A stretch of 64,000 nt of DNA from Rhizomys pruinosus. Lineage: Eukaryota > Chordata > Mammalia > Rodentia > Spalacidae. The stretch covers positions 2,042,308 through 2,106,307 of the forward strand of contig VZQC01001595.1 of assembly GCA_009823505.1 (NCBI GenBank), in the 5' to 3' direction. Under the pieces are notes generated by a model. It saw nothing but the letters and a program-made list of their open reading frames with translations, was not told where the DNA came from and made no database searches. The position numbers and the translations under genes are program-made. Shown one piece after another: positions 13,276 to 24,429 of the stretch (its first letter is position 1; each line of letters begins with the position of its first letter).

Positions 13276-13455
13276 AGCTTGAGCTCCAGACAGGTGCACG
13301 TCAGTGAGGTGCCAGTAAAGTAAGGCAGAACTGCCTTGGTCCTTGGGTGGGGGGGCTCACCACCCACCCCAGAGGTTCTAGCTTGGGCTCCAGACAGGCA
13401 CATAGACTCAATGAGTTGAGAGTAAGGCAAGGAGGAACTGCCTTGACCCTTGGGG
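13276..13455 (+). promoter_or_regulatory. L1 5' UTR tandem repeat, 104-bp period
   Basis: AGCTTGAGCTCCAGACAGG at 13,276 recurs as AGCTTGGGCTCCAGACAGG at 13,380. In both units it is followed by AGTAAGGCA...GAACTGCCTTG...CCTTGGG. The position just upstream of an ORF1 remnant fits a monomer-type L1 promoter. It is unrelated in sequence to the 249-bp unit of the full-length L1. Confidence 0.6.
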
Positions 13456-13759
13456 GTCTACAGGTGTGTGGGGCCAAAGGAACAACACAATCCACCTCCC
13501 AAACCTGGTGGAGCTGTGGTGCAGAGGACCTAACAGGCACAGCATTAGTGATTATAGTCTGCGCAGCCAAGGTTGAGGTGCCAGAATCCAAAGAAAGAAA
13601 TAAACAGACAAATACACATGCCAAAGACACAAAGAAAAAGCAACATGAGAAAAGCTCATAATAAATCCACACTGAACTCTACCAACCCTACAGAAAATCC
13701 CTACAATGAGATCTCCGAGGAAAGAAGCAAGACACCTACCTGAGAACAACTGTAGACAT

Positions 13760-14336
13760 ATTCAAAGAAATTAGAGAACTAAGGGAAAAGAATGAAAAAC
13801 TTAAGAAGGACCTAGAGGGAGATAATGACAAATGGTGGAAAGAACTAAGGGGAGAGATTGTAAAACTCAAGAAGGACCTAGAGGGAGATAATGATAAACT
13901 TTGGAAAGAAGTAAGGTAGAAAATGACAAACTCAGGAAGGAAGTAGAAACGCTGAAAAAATCCCAGGCCGAAATGAAAAAAAGAAAATGACAAATGAACC
14001 AAGGAGCTACAAGATGAGAATGACAGACTCCAGAGGGAGGTAGAAAATCTAAAGAAATCACAAGATGAAATGAAAAAGGAAATTGAACATTCATCCAATC
14101 ACCATTAAAGGATGGGAAAAAGCCTCAGATGCAGAATGGAAGAAGAAGAAGAAGAAGAAAAAAAAAAAAAGAGAATATCAGACCTACAAGATAATACAGA
14201 GCAACTAGTACCATTTCACTTAAAGGTGGGAACTCAGCAAGGCTGCCCCTTATTGCCACTCCTCTTTAACATAGTGCTTGAAACACTTGCTAAGGCAATA
14301 AGACAAGAGAAGGAAATTAAAGGAGTACTAATCTGA
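13760..14336 (+). pseudogene. L1 ORF1-ORF2 deletion fusion, broken
   Basis: Lys/Glu-rich heptad sequence typical of the L1 ORF1p coiled coil runs from about 13,760. It includes a 66-bp (22-codon) tandem duplication: AAGAAGGACCTAGAGGG at 13,803 and again at 13,869. Frameshifts interrupt it. From 14,112 an open frame reads [11 protein letters not shown] (ORF1 coiled coil) directly into [13 protein letters not shown] and [15 protein letters not shown] (reverse transcriptase), then stops at 14,336. It joins two normally separate proteins by deletion and is not expected to be functional. Confidence 0.75.
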
Positions 14337-14491
14337 AAAGAAGAAGTTAAGGAATCCCTTTTTTGCAGATGATCTGATTGATACTTTACCTGAGGTATGC
14401 TAAAAACTCCACCAGAAAACTTATAGAAATGATTAAGAGTTTCAGTAAAGTGGTGGGATACAAAATTAACCTGGAAAAATTAGTAGCCTTT

Positions 14492-14982
14492 CTTTTTTTT
14501 TTTTTTTTTTTTAGTTTTTTTTAAATTTAATTTTTTTATTGATGCTTTGTGCATTTCTACATCATTTTCCAATTCAGAATCAGGCATTTTTTTTCCTTTC
14601 TCTTCCTCCACCCCACCCCCATCCCAAGATCATGTATTCTGCCATAAACTGTCTTGCATCTTTCTCTGTTTTTTTTTTTTTCCTATTTTAGCTATAAGTG
14701 ATAATCCATGAGTACAAGCATCCTTCGTGGCAAAACCAATCTACAGGCCGTTGTGCCCAAACCCCCACAGTCCCACCATTCAGTGGGGGGTGACAGGTTG
14801 TTTGTTCAATCAAGTTGATCAAATGAGTGTCCAGACTACATCGCTGTAGCTTCACCATTCACCCCAATCGCAGCCTTTACATTCTACCACGCCCCCTCTT
14901 CCGCAGATTGTTCCCTAGGCTTAGAAAAGGGGCACAGGTGGATGAGAAGTAAAACAGTCCACTCTCTCTGGAGCTGTTGACT
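14492..14982 (-). mobile_element. Antisense L1-tailed element nested in L1 ORF2
   Basis: A poly-T run and reverse-complemented L1 tail (14,492-14,690) are followed by about 290 bp (14,691-14,982) that recur in the opposite orientation at 32,552-32,850. Host ORF2 sequence resumes at TTTACATCAACAATAAACAAG, continuing the GCCTTTCTT before the insertion. It is therefore a 5'-truncated retroposed copy whose body is not L1 coding sequence. Any target-site duplication is short and masked by the T-run. Confidence 0.75.
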
Positions 14983-14985
14983 TTA

Positions 14986-16895
14986 CATCAACAATAAACA
15001 AGTGGAGAAGGAATATAAGAAGACCTTCCCACTCACAACAGCCTCAACTCAAAAATAATAAAAAACCTTGGAACAAACTTAACCAAAGATAGCAAGGATC
15101 TCTACAACAAAAATTTTAATCCCCTGAAGAAGGAGATTGAAAATGACATCAAAATATGGAAAGATCTCCCATGCTCATGGATTGGAAAAATTAATATAGT
15201 AAAAATGTCCATTTTACCCAAATAGATATACAGATTCAATGTAATCCCAATAAAAATCCCCATGAGCTTCTTCACAGACTTTGAAAAAAAATCCTTAAAT
15301 TCATATGGAAAAACAGAAGACCCCAAATAGCTAAAGCAACCCTAAGTGAAAAATACAATACAGGGGGCATTGCTCTACCAGGCTTCAAGCTATCTTACAG
15401 GGCCATAGTCATAAAGACAGCCTGGTACTGGCACAAAAAAAGACTTACTGGCCAATGAAACAAAATTGAAGATCTAAACTTGAGCTCATACAACTTCAGC
15501 TACCTCATATTTGACAAAGGGGCCAAAAATCTCAATGGAGGAAGAATAGCATCTTCAGCAAATGGTGCTGGCAAAACTGGATCACCATTTGTAGAACAAA
15601 ATTAACCCCCTACCTCTCACCCTGTACAAAAATCACCTCCAAGTGGATCAAAAATCTCAATGTAAAACCTGAAACCCTGAAGGTGATAGAAGAAAAAGTT
15701 GGTAACAACCTATAAGACATAGATGTAAGAAAAGACTTTCTTAATCAGACAGCAGCTGCACAGGAAATAAGGTCAACAGTTGACAAATGGGACCTCAACA
15801 AACTCAAAATCTTCTATAGAGGGAAAGAAGCAATCAAGGAAGTAAAGAGAAAACCCACAGAGTGGGAGGGAATCTTTACCAGTCATTCATCTGACAGAGG
15901 ACTAACATCAAGACTATATAGACTGTTCAAAAACCAAACAAGAAAACAAATGACCTACTCAAAAGATGGAATAAAGAACTGAACAGAGGCTTCACCAGTG
16001 AGGAAGTAAAGATGACGGAGAGACATCTTAAAAAGTATAAATACAAATTAAAACCACTCTCGGATATCATCTCACTCTAATAGGACTGGCTAAGATCAAG
16101 AACACAAAAGACACCAAATGCTGGAGGGGTTGTGGGGAAAGGGGAAGAATCGTCCACTGCTGGTGGGATTGTTAACTTGTCCAACTATTATGGAAAGCAG
16201 TGTGAGGAACCCTTAAAAGACTCAAAATGAGCCTACACCTGACCCAGCCATACCTGGGTATATACCCACAAGACTCATCCTACTTCAAATATACATGCAT
16301 ATCTATGTTTATTGCAGCTCTCTTCACAATAGTGAAGAGCTGGAACCAACCCAAATGCTCCTCAACTAATGAGTGGATGACAAAAATGTGGTACATCTAC
16401 ACAATGGAGTTCTGTGCAGTGATAAAGAAAGATGACATCATGAATTTTGCAGGTAAATGGATGGAACTGGAAGCCATTATGCTAAGTGAAGTAATGCAGT
16501 CCCAGAAAAACAAGCTGCAAATGGCCTCCCTCATTTGTGGATGCCAACACCAATGAAAGGCAAGCTGAACAACATTATTGTTATATTTCTGTTTATCAGA
16601 AAGCAACTATGTTGTTATAATGTAAATCTCTTAATGGGCTCTAGAATTGATCCACCACTTATGTTCAGACTCTGTAATTACTGTACATGAGTGGAAAGTA
16701 TGTATCCATATTTTAGAGTAATATTAAATTAAAGGAGGAAAATGTGAATACCTAAGCATAGAAAAAAGATTGAGAGAAAGATGCAGGACAGTTATGGAAG
16801 AATGCATGATGTGGGGTGGGAGGAAGGGAAAGGCCAATATGTCTAACATGAACTGAGAAATCATGTCTGAAATACACAAAACACAAATAAAAGCA
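14986..16895 (+). pseudogene. L1 ORF2 3' portion and 3' UTR, decayed
   Basis: The sequence is collinear with codons of the full-length ORF2 from the post-FADD region to the C-terminus, including the Cys/His region (AAATGCTGGAGGGGTTGTGG near 16,117). Frameshifts and stops occur throughout; only the last stretch (about 16,227-16,556) is open. The roughly 340-bp 3' UTR is longer than that of the full-length L1 and includes TCTTAATGGGCTCTAGAATT, marking a different L1 subfamily. Confidence 0.85.
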
Positions 16896-17589
16896 TTAAA
16901 AAAAGAAATGAATAAAAATTCAATAAAATATACATTAAAATAATGATATTTTTAAATACTCATTTAAATATCACTTTCAAAATTTAGTCCTACATTATGT
17001 GTTTCTAAAAAAAATATCCTGTCTCAGGGAACACCATCCCCTGATCTACCGGTATTTTCAACCATTTGTTCAAAAGTTATCAAAGAGGGCTAGAGAGCTG
17101 GTGTAGCTGTTAAAGGCTCAGGCTCACAACCCAAAGTTACCAAAGATAGAGAATAGTTGGGATAGAAAGTGTTAAATTTCCCCAGTTAAGTAAAATGGAG
17201 ATCATTGTGCAGAATTCAGTGAAGACATTTCCCTAAGTTCCTCCAGGTTACTTGTCAAGATGCTTATAGTATATTTAAGAAGTCCATAATTTTCTGTAGG
17301 TTTTTGAATTAGTACATATCCTTCTTTTTGTCTTATGAAATCTAAGTTTTATTTATCTCTCTCTCTGTCTAAACTCCATATAATAACTGAACATGAGTGC
17401 ATTGCACACCTGAAGGCTATATAACAATAAACACAATGTCAGGCAGGAGAAATCTGTCTTTGGGTTGTTGGTCAGGGTAGAAGAAGAAACTCCCAAAATA
17501 ACACAGCCCTTGATTACCATCCAGAACTTGAAAATATGACCCTAAAACAGGACATACTTAAGACATGGGATGTAGAGCAATGGAGCTAG
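16896..17589. other. Unassigned DNA, with a possible short SINE head
   Basis: Near 17,090, GGGCTAGAGAGCTGG...GTTAAAGGCTCAGGCTCACAAC resembles the head of a tRNA-derived SINE but has no body. Nothing else is recognised. Confidence 0.4.
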
Positions 17590-18520
17590 AACTGACCTGG
17601 AAGCCTCTTCCTTGAAAATTAGCTCTCAGAGTTCTAGAAGATGTTATACAATCTGCTAAGGAAAAATCAGTTAATGGTATAACCCCGGTTTCAAAGCCTA
17701 ATGACCAACACAATAAACTGCAGTGGTGTAATAGTGGTGCTTTTATCTTGCTCCTATCAACAGCTACCTAATAGACTTAAATTCTTCTCAATGGGAGGAA
17801 ACTCACAGATATCACCCAAATACACATGGTTGGAGAGATCAGAGATCCTAGACAAATGAAATTTCTTACTCATTGATAAATATTCACAGACAATGAAAAA
17901 TATTTACAGACAAGTGTAATAATCAACAAGGAAGCTTACTTTTGCAAGAGATGTAAGCTATTACAAAATTTCACAACTGATCACTCACAGAGAATATGTG
18001 TCTGAGAAATGTCTATCCCTAAGTGATGCATCTACAGTGGAACCTATACACTTTAGGCTCATGGAAGGTAGTGCAACAGAGGTAGAGAGAACACTAATCC
18101 ATCCCTCAACTCTCACCAGTGAAGCTTCCTCATGTAACAGAGGACAATGAACACAGAAGGCCACAACCATCCAATGTATATAGAATAAGAGATTATAGAG
18201 AGTATGTCCCTGGATAGGACTCCTATATTAAACCTCATGTACCCATGTCTCAAGGCCATTGCAGAAGAGGGATGGAAATATTGTAAGAGCCAGGGTTGGT
18301 CCATGAACATATGAAATACGGAAACAGAATCTTTAAGGCCTCTGGAAGCTTTTGCATATGAACTTGGATTAATGGAGACAACATACACAAGGCCCATGCC
18401 AACTCAATCAAACAAAAGCCCAGAATAGAACTGGGGAAGTGGGCATCAGGCCCCAGCCTTAGTTAAGTAACTATTGGAAACAGATTGCTGGTAGGTGAGG
18501 GAGACTTGACCTTTTTTAAT
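17590..18520 (+). mobile_element. Old L1 3' UTR (Lx-like)
   Basis: Non-coding sequence with blocks typical of older rodent L1 3' UTRs: AGTTCTAGAAGATGTTATAC, CAATCTGCTAAGG, CTCAAGGCCATTGCAGAAGAG, GAAATATTGTAAGAGCCAGG and GACAACATACACAAGGCCC. It differs from the younger L1 3' UTRs in this window. The assignment is from memory of the family and the borders are approximate. Confidence 0.6.
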
Positions 18521-18521
18521 T

Positions 18522-18732
18522 TTTTAAAAAAAAGTTTTGTATGTATGAATGTACTGTCTGCATGTACGTTTGTGCACCTGTATCGTGCAATGCCATGGAG
18601 GTCAGAAGAAGGTGTTGGATTCCCCTGGAATCAAAGACGGAGCTCAGCTGCCATGTGGGTGCTGGGGATCGAACCCAGGTCCTCTGCAAGAGTGGTCAGC
18701 GCTCTTAACCGCTAGGCCATCTCTCCAGCTCC
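18522..18732 (-). mobile_element. B2 SINE, antisense
   Basis: An A/T-rich tail is followed by GTATGAATGTACTGTCTGCATG, GCCATGGAGGTCAGAAGAAGG, GGGGATCGAACCCAGGTCC and AACCGCTAGGCCATCTCTCC. The last part is the reverse complement of the tRNA-like head. It is well preserved. Confidence 0.93.
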
Positions 18733-18739
18733 AAACTTT

Positions 18740-19438
18740 TTTAATGGAATGACTTCTTTAAGACTGGCTGAATGGACTCCAATAGATGAACTTGCACCAA
18801 GGGTCATTTGTACACAAAAGCTTGACTGAATAGCCCTTAGCATATATAACATATGCTTGAATCTCGGTAACAATATACATAGAAAAAGAAACTCATAATT
18901 AAGCTACCTCAGGGAAATTTGTGGTTTCTGCTGTACAGAGATTTTTTTTTTCAATGAAATCTTAGGTCTTATGCGTTGACAAATCTACCTGACTTTATTT
19001 TCACAGGCATCACCTCCAGCATTCTCAAGGATTCTCTTATCATGAATTATGACTTGATGTTTCATATATGGGTTTTCTTAAGCTTAAAATGAGCCACTTT
19101 ACTTAAATCTCATAAACTTCATGTTTGTCCTTCAGTAGCAGTTTGTACAGGCATTAGATCAGTGCCCTCATCTCAGACATGTAGGTAGTTCAATCACTTA
19201 AGCAACCATTCACTTGACTTATTGAATGAATAGGTTAGACTTTGTACTTATTAGAGCAGTTTTGTCTATATTTGTGGACTAGGCCATAGTTCTCAGTTAT
19301 GTCTAGCTTATGTTAAATGTTCCCTCTGTCTTTTTTGAGTCCATCTTGGGCCTGCCTGTCTATATTAGTTAAGTAATCTCTGTCTCACTTTCGGTATCCA
19401 AACATTTCTGACTCCTTTTACACAGGCAACGGGATTAA
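18740..19438. other. Unassigned DNA
   Basis: No repeat or exon that I can support. Confidence 0.45.
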
Positions 19439-19453
19439 AGTCATTTCATTTTT

Positions 19454-19686
19454 TAAAATTTTATTTATTGATTTATGTGTATGAATGTACTGTCTGCATG
19501 TAGATTTATGCACCCGTGTCGTGCAAAGCCGCGGAGGTCAGAAGAGGATGTTGAATTCTCCTGGAACTGGAGTTCTCCTGGAATTGGAGTTACGGACTGT
19601 TCTCCGCCATGTGGGTGCTGGGGATCGAACCCGGGTCCTCTGCAAGAGCAGTTGGTGCTCTTAACCGTTAGGCCATCTCTCTAGCC
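19454..19686 (-). mobile_element. B2 SINE, antisense, with 15-bp target-site duplication
   Basis: Full antisense B2: TTTATTTATTGATTTATGTG, GCGGAGGTCAGAAGAGG, TGGGGATCGAACCCGGG, TTAACCGTTAGGCCATCTC. It is flanked by the perfect direct repeat AGTCATTTCATTTTT (19,439-19,453 and 19,687-19,701). An internal duplication of TCCTGGAA.TGGAGTT (about 19,558-19,590) makes it longer than the neighbouring B2 copies. CpGs are retained, so it is fairly young. Confidence 0.95.
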
Positions 19687-19701
19687 AGTCATTTCATTTT
19701 T

Positions 19702-20324
19702 ACTCATCTTTCTTCACTGATAAGAATCTTTGTGGACCGGGGTACTTGAACTCTGTCCAATTTAGCAGTTCCCAATTTCTTTCTTAGCTCTTTGTTTAAC
19801 AGATTTGTGCTCCTATTTTTTTCATTAAAGATAATACAAAAGATAAATCTATTTTACTTTTTAATAATATATTTTACTTTTTAATAATACAAAAGATAAA
19901 TCTATTTTACTTGTCAGTTCTGACCTGATTCCATACTTATCACACCCAAACTGTATATAAAACACTAAGAGACTAAGAAATTAAGAGTCACCACTATATT
20001 GCAAAATAACCACACTCCTTATGCTAGACTCCAGCCTGGATGATCTTACATGTGACCTTCTAGAAATAAGGCCAACTTTTGGAATTTGGATCATTTAGAA
20101 TTATGCAGTCTTCATTTGCTACATGCTGTTCATTGCTAATCTAACATTCTGAACTATAGCGCTACAGCTGTCATTGACTGAATTCTGATTTCATGTGTGT
20201 TAGTCTGCTTTCCCAAGAGCTTTAGTTTTTTAACATCAATGTGGGAAGATAATAAGTGGTCATTATCTTAATTATCTCTTACATTTTTACTATCTAATTC
20301 TTTACTCCAAGAATTTGTAGTTGA
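19702..20324. other. Unassigned DNA with a short direct repeat
   Basis: AAAGATAAATCTATTTTACTT occurs twice near 19,840-19,912, separated by AATAATATATTTTACTTTTT-like sequence: a small local duplication. No coding signal. Confidence 0.5.
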
Positions 20325-20445
20325 AAGCCAGTTAGATGTTTCAGACAACCTGATGGTAAAAGGAGAGACCAGACTGTTACAGGTGTCTTCTACAAGTTGT
20401 CCTCTGGCCTCTACAACATGCACACAAAATAAATAAGTAATTATA
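20325..20445 (+). mobile_element. Degenerate B3 SINE
   Basis: GGAGAGACCAGACTGTTACAG, AGTTGTCCTCTGGCCTCTAC and ACATGCACACAAAATAAATAAG match the B3 3' half. The head is eroded. Confidence 0.65.
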
Positions 20446-21648
20446 AAAAGACAATGATTAAAAATTACCAATCACTAAGAGTATGTAATGGCATAGTAAA
20501 TTCTCTCTTTGTTTCCAGTTCTGAAATCTTACATCCTCAGAAGTGAGCACTCAAAGATTTACAGCATGGTTGTGTTGTGTTTTGGTACACATGCACATTT
20601 TTTTGTTTAGTATTATTTGTAGTAAAGTGGATGATGCCAAATATATTACTTTACAGTGTTAGTTTCCATTCTACAGTTTACTATCAGTGTCTTTTCATGT
20701 GACTCATGTTATTTTTAAAGATTACAGAGTAATATATTCATTTGTGTGAATTATACTTCATTTATTTATCTGTTTACGTATTTATTTGCAAACCATACTT
20801 TGTTTAGGCAATTTATTATTGTAAATTAAAAAAATCTGCCTAATGGAAAAGTAAATGCGTTTAGGAAACAGAGTAAACCATGTAAATCATCTAAAATGCT
20901 TTCGCCATGGAGCAATGGGGATGTTTTCTAGATAAAACCTGAACTGGTATCAAAACATCTGATTTTAACATAATATATCCAGCTTAGGCACATTTTTTTC
21001 TTGTATGTGTCAATGGGTTGACAAGAATGTCAAACGTAAGAGTTTTCAAGTCAAAGTCATCCAGAATGGACCAAAATTGTGTTTATTAGAGAATGGAGTT
21101 TTTGATGTGTTACAGAACACTGGGGACATTTATGCCATTTAACTGGCATGCATGACAGACTGCAAATGCTGAAAGCCAGCTTGCATCATGTAGTTTTAAA
21201 CAAGCTACCTCTATTCCACTGTTATTGATTTAGTGGGGTTGACACAAGAATGCATGGGGAAATAAAATCTTATTTTATGTTTCCTAAATGAGTGTTTGAA
21301 GGGCAACCTTATTACTTACTTTTATAAAGATCAATTAATTGTGAAAAGCAAACGTTTTGAATACCATATTGATGATTTGATGGATGATACATACTGTCTT
21401 GGGATAACTGTCATTGAAATTTATTAATTGGTTTTAAGTCTTTTTGACTAAAATTCTCAAAACCCATTTCAACATAAACAAACCTAAGTGGCTTAAAAAT
21501 ATCATTAATGGAAGGAAGCTACAAAATTGAAAACATCAGTTAAAATATCAGTTTTTCAAAACACAAAACTAATCCTCCTCTTTATACATACTGAATTATT
21601 TCAAGAGCTGAAAAAGCAAGGATCTACTTCATTAAAAAATGAAAACAG
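20446..21648. other. Unassigned AT-rich DNA
   Basis: Nothing recognised. Confidence 0.45.
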
Positions 21649-21649
21649 T

Positions 21650-21859
21650 GTGGTTGGAAAGATAGCATAATGGTTAAGGGTACTGGCTGCTTAAGCAGAG
21701 AATCCAGGTTTAGTTCTCAGCACTCATATATTGGCTAAAAGCCAACCAACTATAACTCTAGTTCCAGAGAATTGGATGCCCTCTTCTGATCTCCACAAGA
21801 ACTGTCCCACACAGATTTACTTACTTACATGCAGGTAATACAGTCATACACATAAAATA

Positions 21860-21898
<39 letters not shown>

Positions 21899-21900
21899 AA
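21650..21900 (+). mobile_element. B2 SINE with expanded (AAAT)n tail
   Basis: TGGTTGGAAAGATAGCATAATGG, GTTAAGGGTACTGGCTGC, TGCCCTCTTCTGATCTCC and CATACACATAAAATAT are followed by about ten AAAT units (21,859-21,900), an example of a microsatellite grown from a SINE tail. Confidence 0.9.
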
Positions 21901-22173
21901 TTTAAATACAAAAAATACATTTTTCATGAATATAATCTCAGAGATATAAAATTATTATTTTGTGTAACTAATTTAGCTAAGAATCTCATAAGAGCAGAAT
22001 TGCTACAGTATATAGAAGTTTGGAACATTCTGAATAAACAAAATTTACTCATAATAGTTGAGGTGAATTGAGTAGTCAGCAAAAAAAAATAATGCATTTA
22101 AAATTAAAAAATCTAATGCCTCAAGAGAAAATATGCAATCCAGAATTCATTTAAAGCAGAAAAGTATATTTAA

Positions 22174-22275
22174 AACACACACACACACACACACACACAG
22201 AGTGGCGGTGCACCCATGATATTTATATATATATATATAGTATATATATAGTAATAATATATATGTATATATTAA
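22174..22275. repeat. (CA)n and (TA)n microsatellites
   Basis: A CA run at 22,174-22,199 and TA-rich runs at 22,221-22,275. Confidence 0.95.
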
Positions 22276-22896
22276 TATTGTGATGTCCTCATGGTCACTT
22301 ATGTGAATCATTATATTAAAGTTCTTTTCCTCCTTGAGAGTAAAACTGCTTAGCTGGACCACCTTGTAACTATTTTCTTTGTCTATATTGTATATAATTT
22401 TTTCTGAAAATTGAGCTCTTAACCAGTTTTTCCTGAATAATTCCCAAAGGTTCATATAAAATGTTGCTCCTGCCCCCCAATGCTCCTTTAAATACAGGCT
22501 GTAATCCACCAGCTCAGTGAAGTAGGCTCATTCTCGGGCTCTAGCAGTTTGATTTGGTATTTTTTCGCAAGATTCTAGTCTGTGAGTTTTGTTTCTTTTT
22601 TACTAAAAATTAACTTCAGCAATACTGCATAACTTTGTGTCCCTTGCTTTCTTTCCCCTGTTCCTGACATTGATTGATCTACAAACTTGAAAAATTCTTG
22701 AGAATTTCTAAAGGAAGAGGATATCTTCCCTTATTGCAATGAGAATTATTTTTCATCTAACTCTACTTTGTTAAAAAAAAAAAAAGTATGGAAGCATACT
22801 CCAGAAATTAACCTAAGATAGTCACCAACCACAGAAAGTAATTTCCTTGCTCGATTTCTTTCACTGTTTCCAAAGAAACATTAGAATCAACCCCAT
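22276..22896. other. Unassigned DNA
   Basis: No repeat or exon that I can support. A short A-run lies near 22,771. Confidence 0.45.
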
Positions 22897-22914
22897 GTTA
22901 AAAATATCCATTGA
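22897..22914 (+). repeat. Left target-site duplication of the twin-primed L1
   Basis: GTTAAAAATATCCATTGA here corresponds to GTAAAAAATCCATTGA at 26,293-26,308, with one or two base differences. Confidence 0.7.
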
Positions 22915-24428
22915 TTTGTTTCCCAAATATTTTATCATTTTTTAGGTTATTGTGAGTGGGAAGGTTTTCTTATATTCCTTCTCCACTTGTTTATTGTTGG
23001 TGTAAAGAAAGGCTACTAATTTTTCTAGGTTAATTTTGTATCCCACCACTTTACTGGAACACTTAATCATTTCTAGAAGTTTTCTGGTGGAGTTTTTAGC
23101 ATCTCTTTTGTAAGCTATCATATCATCTGCAAAAGGGATGCCTTAACTTCTTTTCAGATTAGTACTCCTTTAATTTCCTTCTCTTGTCTTATTGTCCTAG
23201 CAAGCATTTCAAGCACTATGTTAAACAGGAGTGGTTCGCCCTGGTGGCCCCTGCCCCTCCTGGCATTCTTGAGATGGAGTGACAGCCTGCTGAACCAACC
23301 ACCTTCATCCTCTACTTGTGCTGGCTTGGTCCATGCACCAGGGTCCTGGTGAGGGGCAGATGACTTTTATCCTCTGAGCCTGGGAGTGAATGCGCTACCA
23401 GAAGAGAATGATGGCTGGCCTGCTCCACTCTGGAGCACAGGCTCACAGGTGCTGAGTCCATGTTAGAGTTGTTCCATGTTTTTGTTTAGTTTCTTTGTAT
23501 CACCCCCCCCCCCTTTTCTGATGACTGATATACAAAAGTAAGCTGCTCAGAAGGCCTGGAGGTCAGGGCAGGGGGCAGAGGGACATAAAGACAAGGCCAA
23601 GGCCTGGGTAGAGTGGTCTGAATCACCCGGACCCCCTGGAGCGTGCCCCAAATACCTCTTATGTTGAAGGGCTCCTGAGTTCTCTCCAGTCCCACCCTCT
23701 TCTCCAGCCATGGTGATGGCAGAGGCAAAGGAAGTCACAGCTGGTTTCCTTTGTTTAAGGAAAATGGTTCCAAATTTTCTCCATTTAGGATGATGTTGGC
23801 AGTAGGTTTGCTATATGTGACTTTGATCATGTTGAGGAATGTTCCCTTCAGTCTGATTCCCTCTAGGTCTTTAAACATGAAGGGATACTGGATCTTATCA
23901 AAGGCTTTTTCTGCATCAATTGAGATGATCCTGTGGTTTTAGTCTTTCAGTCCGTTTCTTTGTTTTATGATATTTATTGGATTTATATATGTTGAACCAT
24001 CCCTGCATCTCTGGTATGAATCCAACTTGATCATGATGGATGATCTTTTTGATGTGGGTCTATATGCAATTTGCAAGTATTTTGTTGAGAATTATTGCAT
24101 CTATGTTCATTAATGAGATGGGTCTATAGATTTCTTTTTGGTTGTATCTTTGGGTATTAGGGTAATTCGGGCTTCATAGAAGGAATTTGGGGGAACTCCC
24201 TCTGTTTGTATCCTTCTGAACAGACTGAGTAGAATGGTTATAGGACCTCTTTAAATGTTTTACAAAATTCTGCTGTGCATCCATCTGGGCCTAGGCTTTT
24301 TTTAGTTGAGAGTTTTTTTTATTACATCCTCAATTTCCTCAAATATTATGGGTCTGTTTAAACTGTCAATCTCTTCTTGGTTAAGCTTTGTTGGTTCCCA
24401 GGATTTCAAATATTCATCCATTTCTCTT
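22915..24428 (-). mobile_element. Inverted 5' segment of a twin-primed L1
   Basis: Antisense ORF2 runs from the equivalent of full-length position about 60,290 at the left edge to about 59,245 at the right. It includes the antisense FADD region (TCATATCATCTGCAAA near 23,120). It is interrupted at 23,248-23,738 by non-L1 DNA. At about 24,430 the sequence flips to sense L1 starting at the equivalent of about 60,285. Inversion of the 5' part with the two breakpoints adjacent in the source element is the known signature of twin priming during L1 insertion. Confidence 0.88.
23248..23738. other. GC-rich non-L1 segment inside the inverted L1
   Basis: The L1 sequence stops at about GCCCTGGTGGCCCC and resumes at GTTTCCTTTGTTTAAGG with little or no L1 loss. 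The 0.49 kb between is clearly GC-richer than its surroundings, contains a C-run (about 23,503-23,513), and reads CTGGAGGTCAGGGCAGGG and CACCCGGACCCCCTGGAGCG. On the minus strand two overlapping frames (63 and 80 codons) are open, but neither has a motif I recognise. There is no poly-A at either edge. It could be a captured cellular or untranslated segment. Origin unknown. Confidence 0.6.
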
Positions 24429-24429
24429 A

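Larger units (their letters stand above)
13190..16895 (+). mobile_element. Rearranged, non-functional L1
   Basis: This is a composite L1 in sense orientation. It has a 5' UTR with a 104-bp tandem repeat (13,276-13,455), a decayed ORF1 coiled-coil region (about 13,760-14,205), an internal deletion joining ORF1 to the ORF2 reverse transcriptase region at about 14,206, an antisense insertion (14,492-14,982), then the rest of ORF2 to about 16,555 and a 3' UTR ending in AAATAAAAGCATTAAAAAAAG. The deletion removes the rest of ORF1, the endonuclease domain and the start of the reverse transcriptase. Stops and frameshifts break the remaining frames. The left boundary is approximate. Confidence 0.85.

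Noticed and set aside
23486..23738. Two minus-strand frames in the GC-rich insert as a gene
   Set aside because: They overlap in different frames, have no motif I know, and lack exon or poly-A evidence. Kept only as an unexplained insert.
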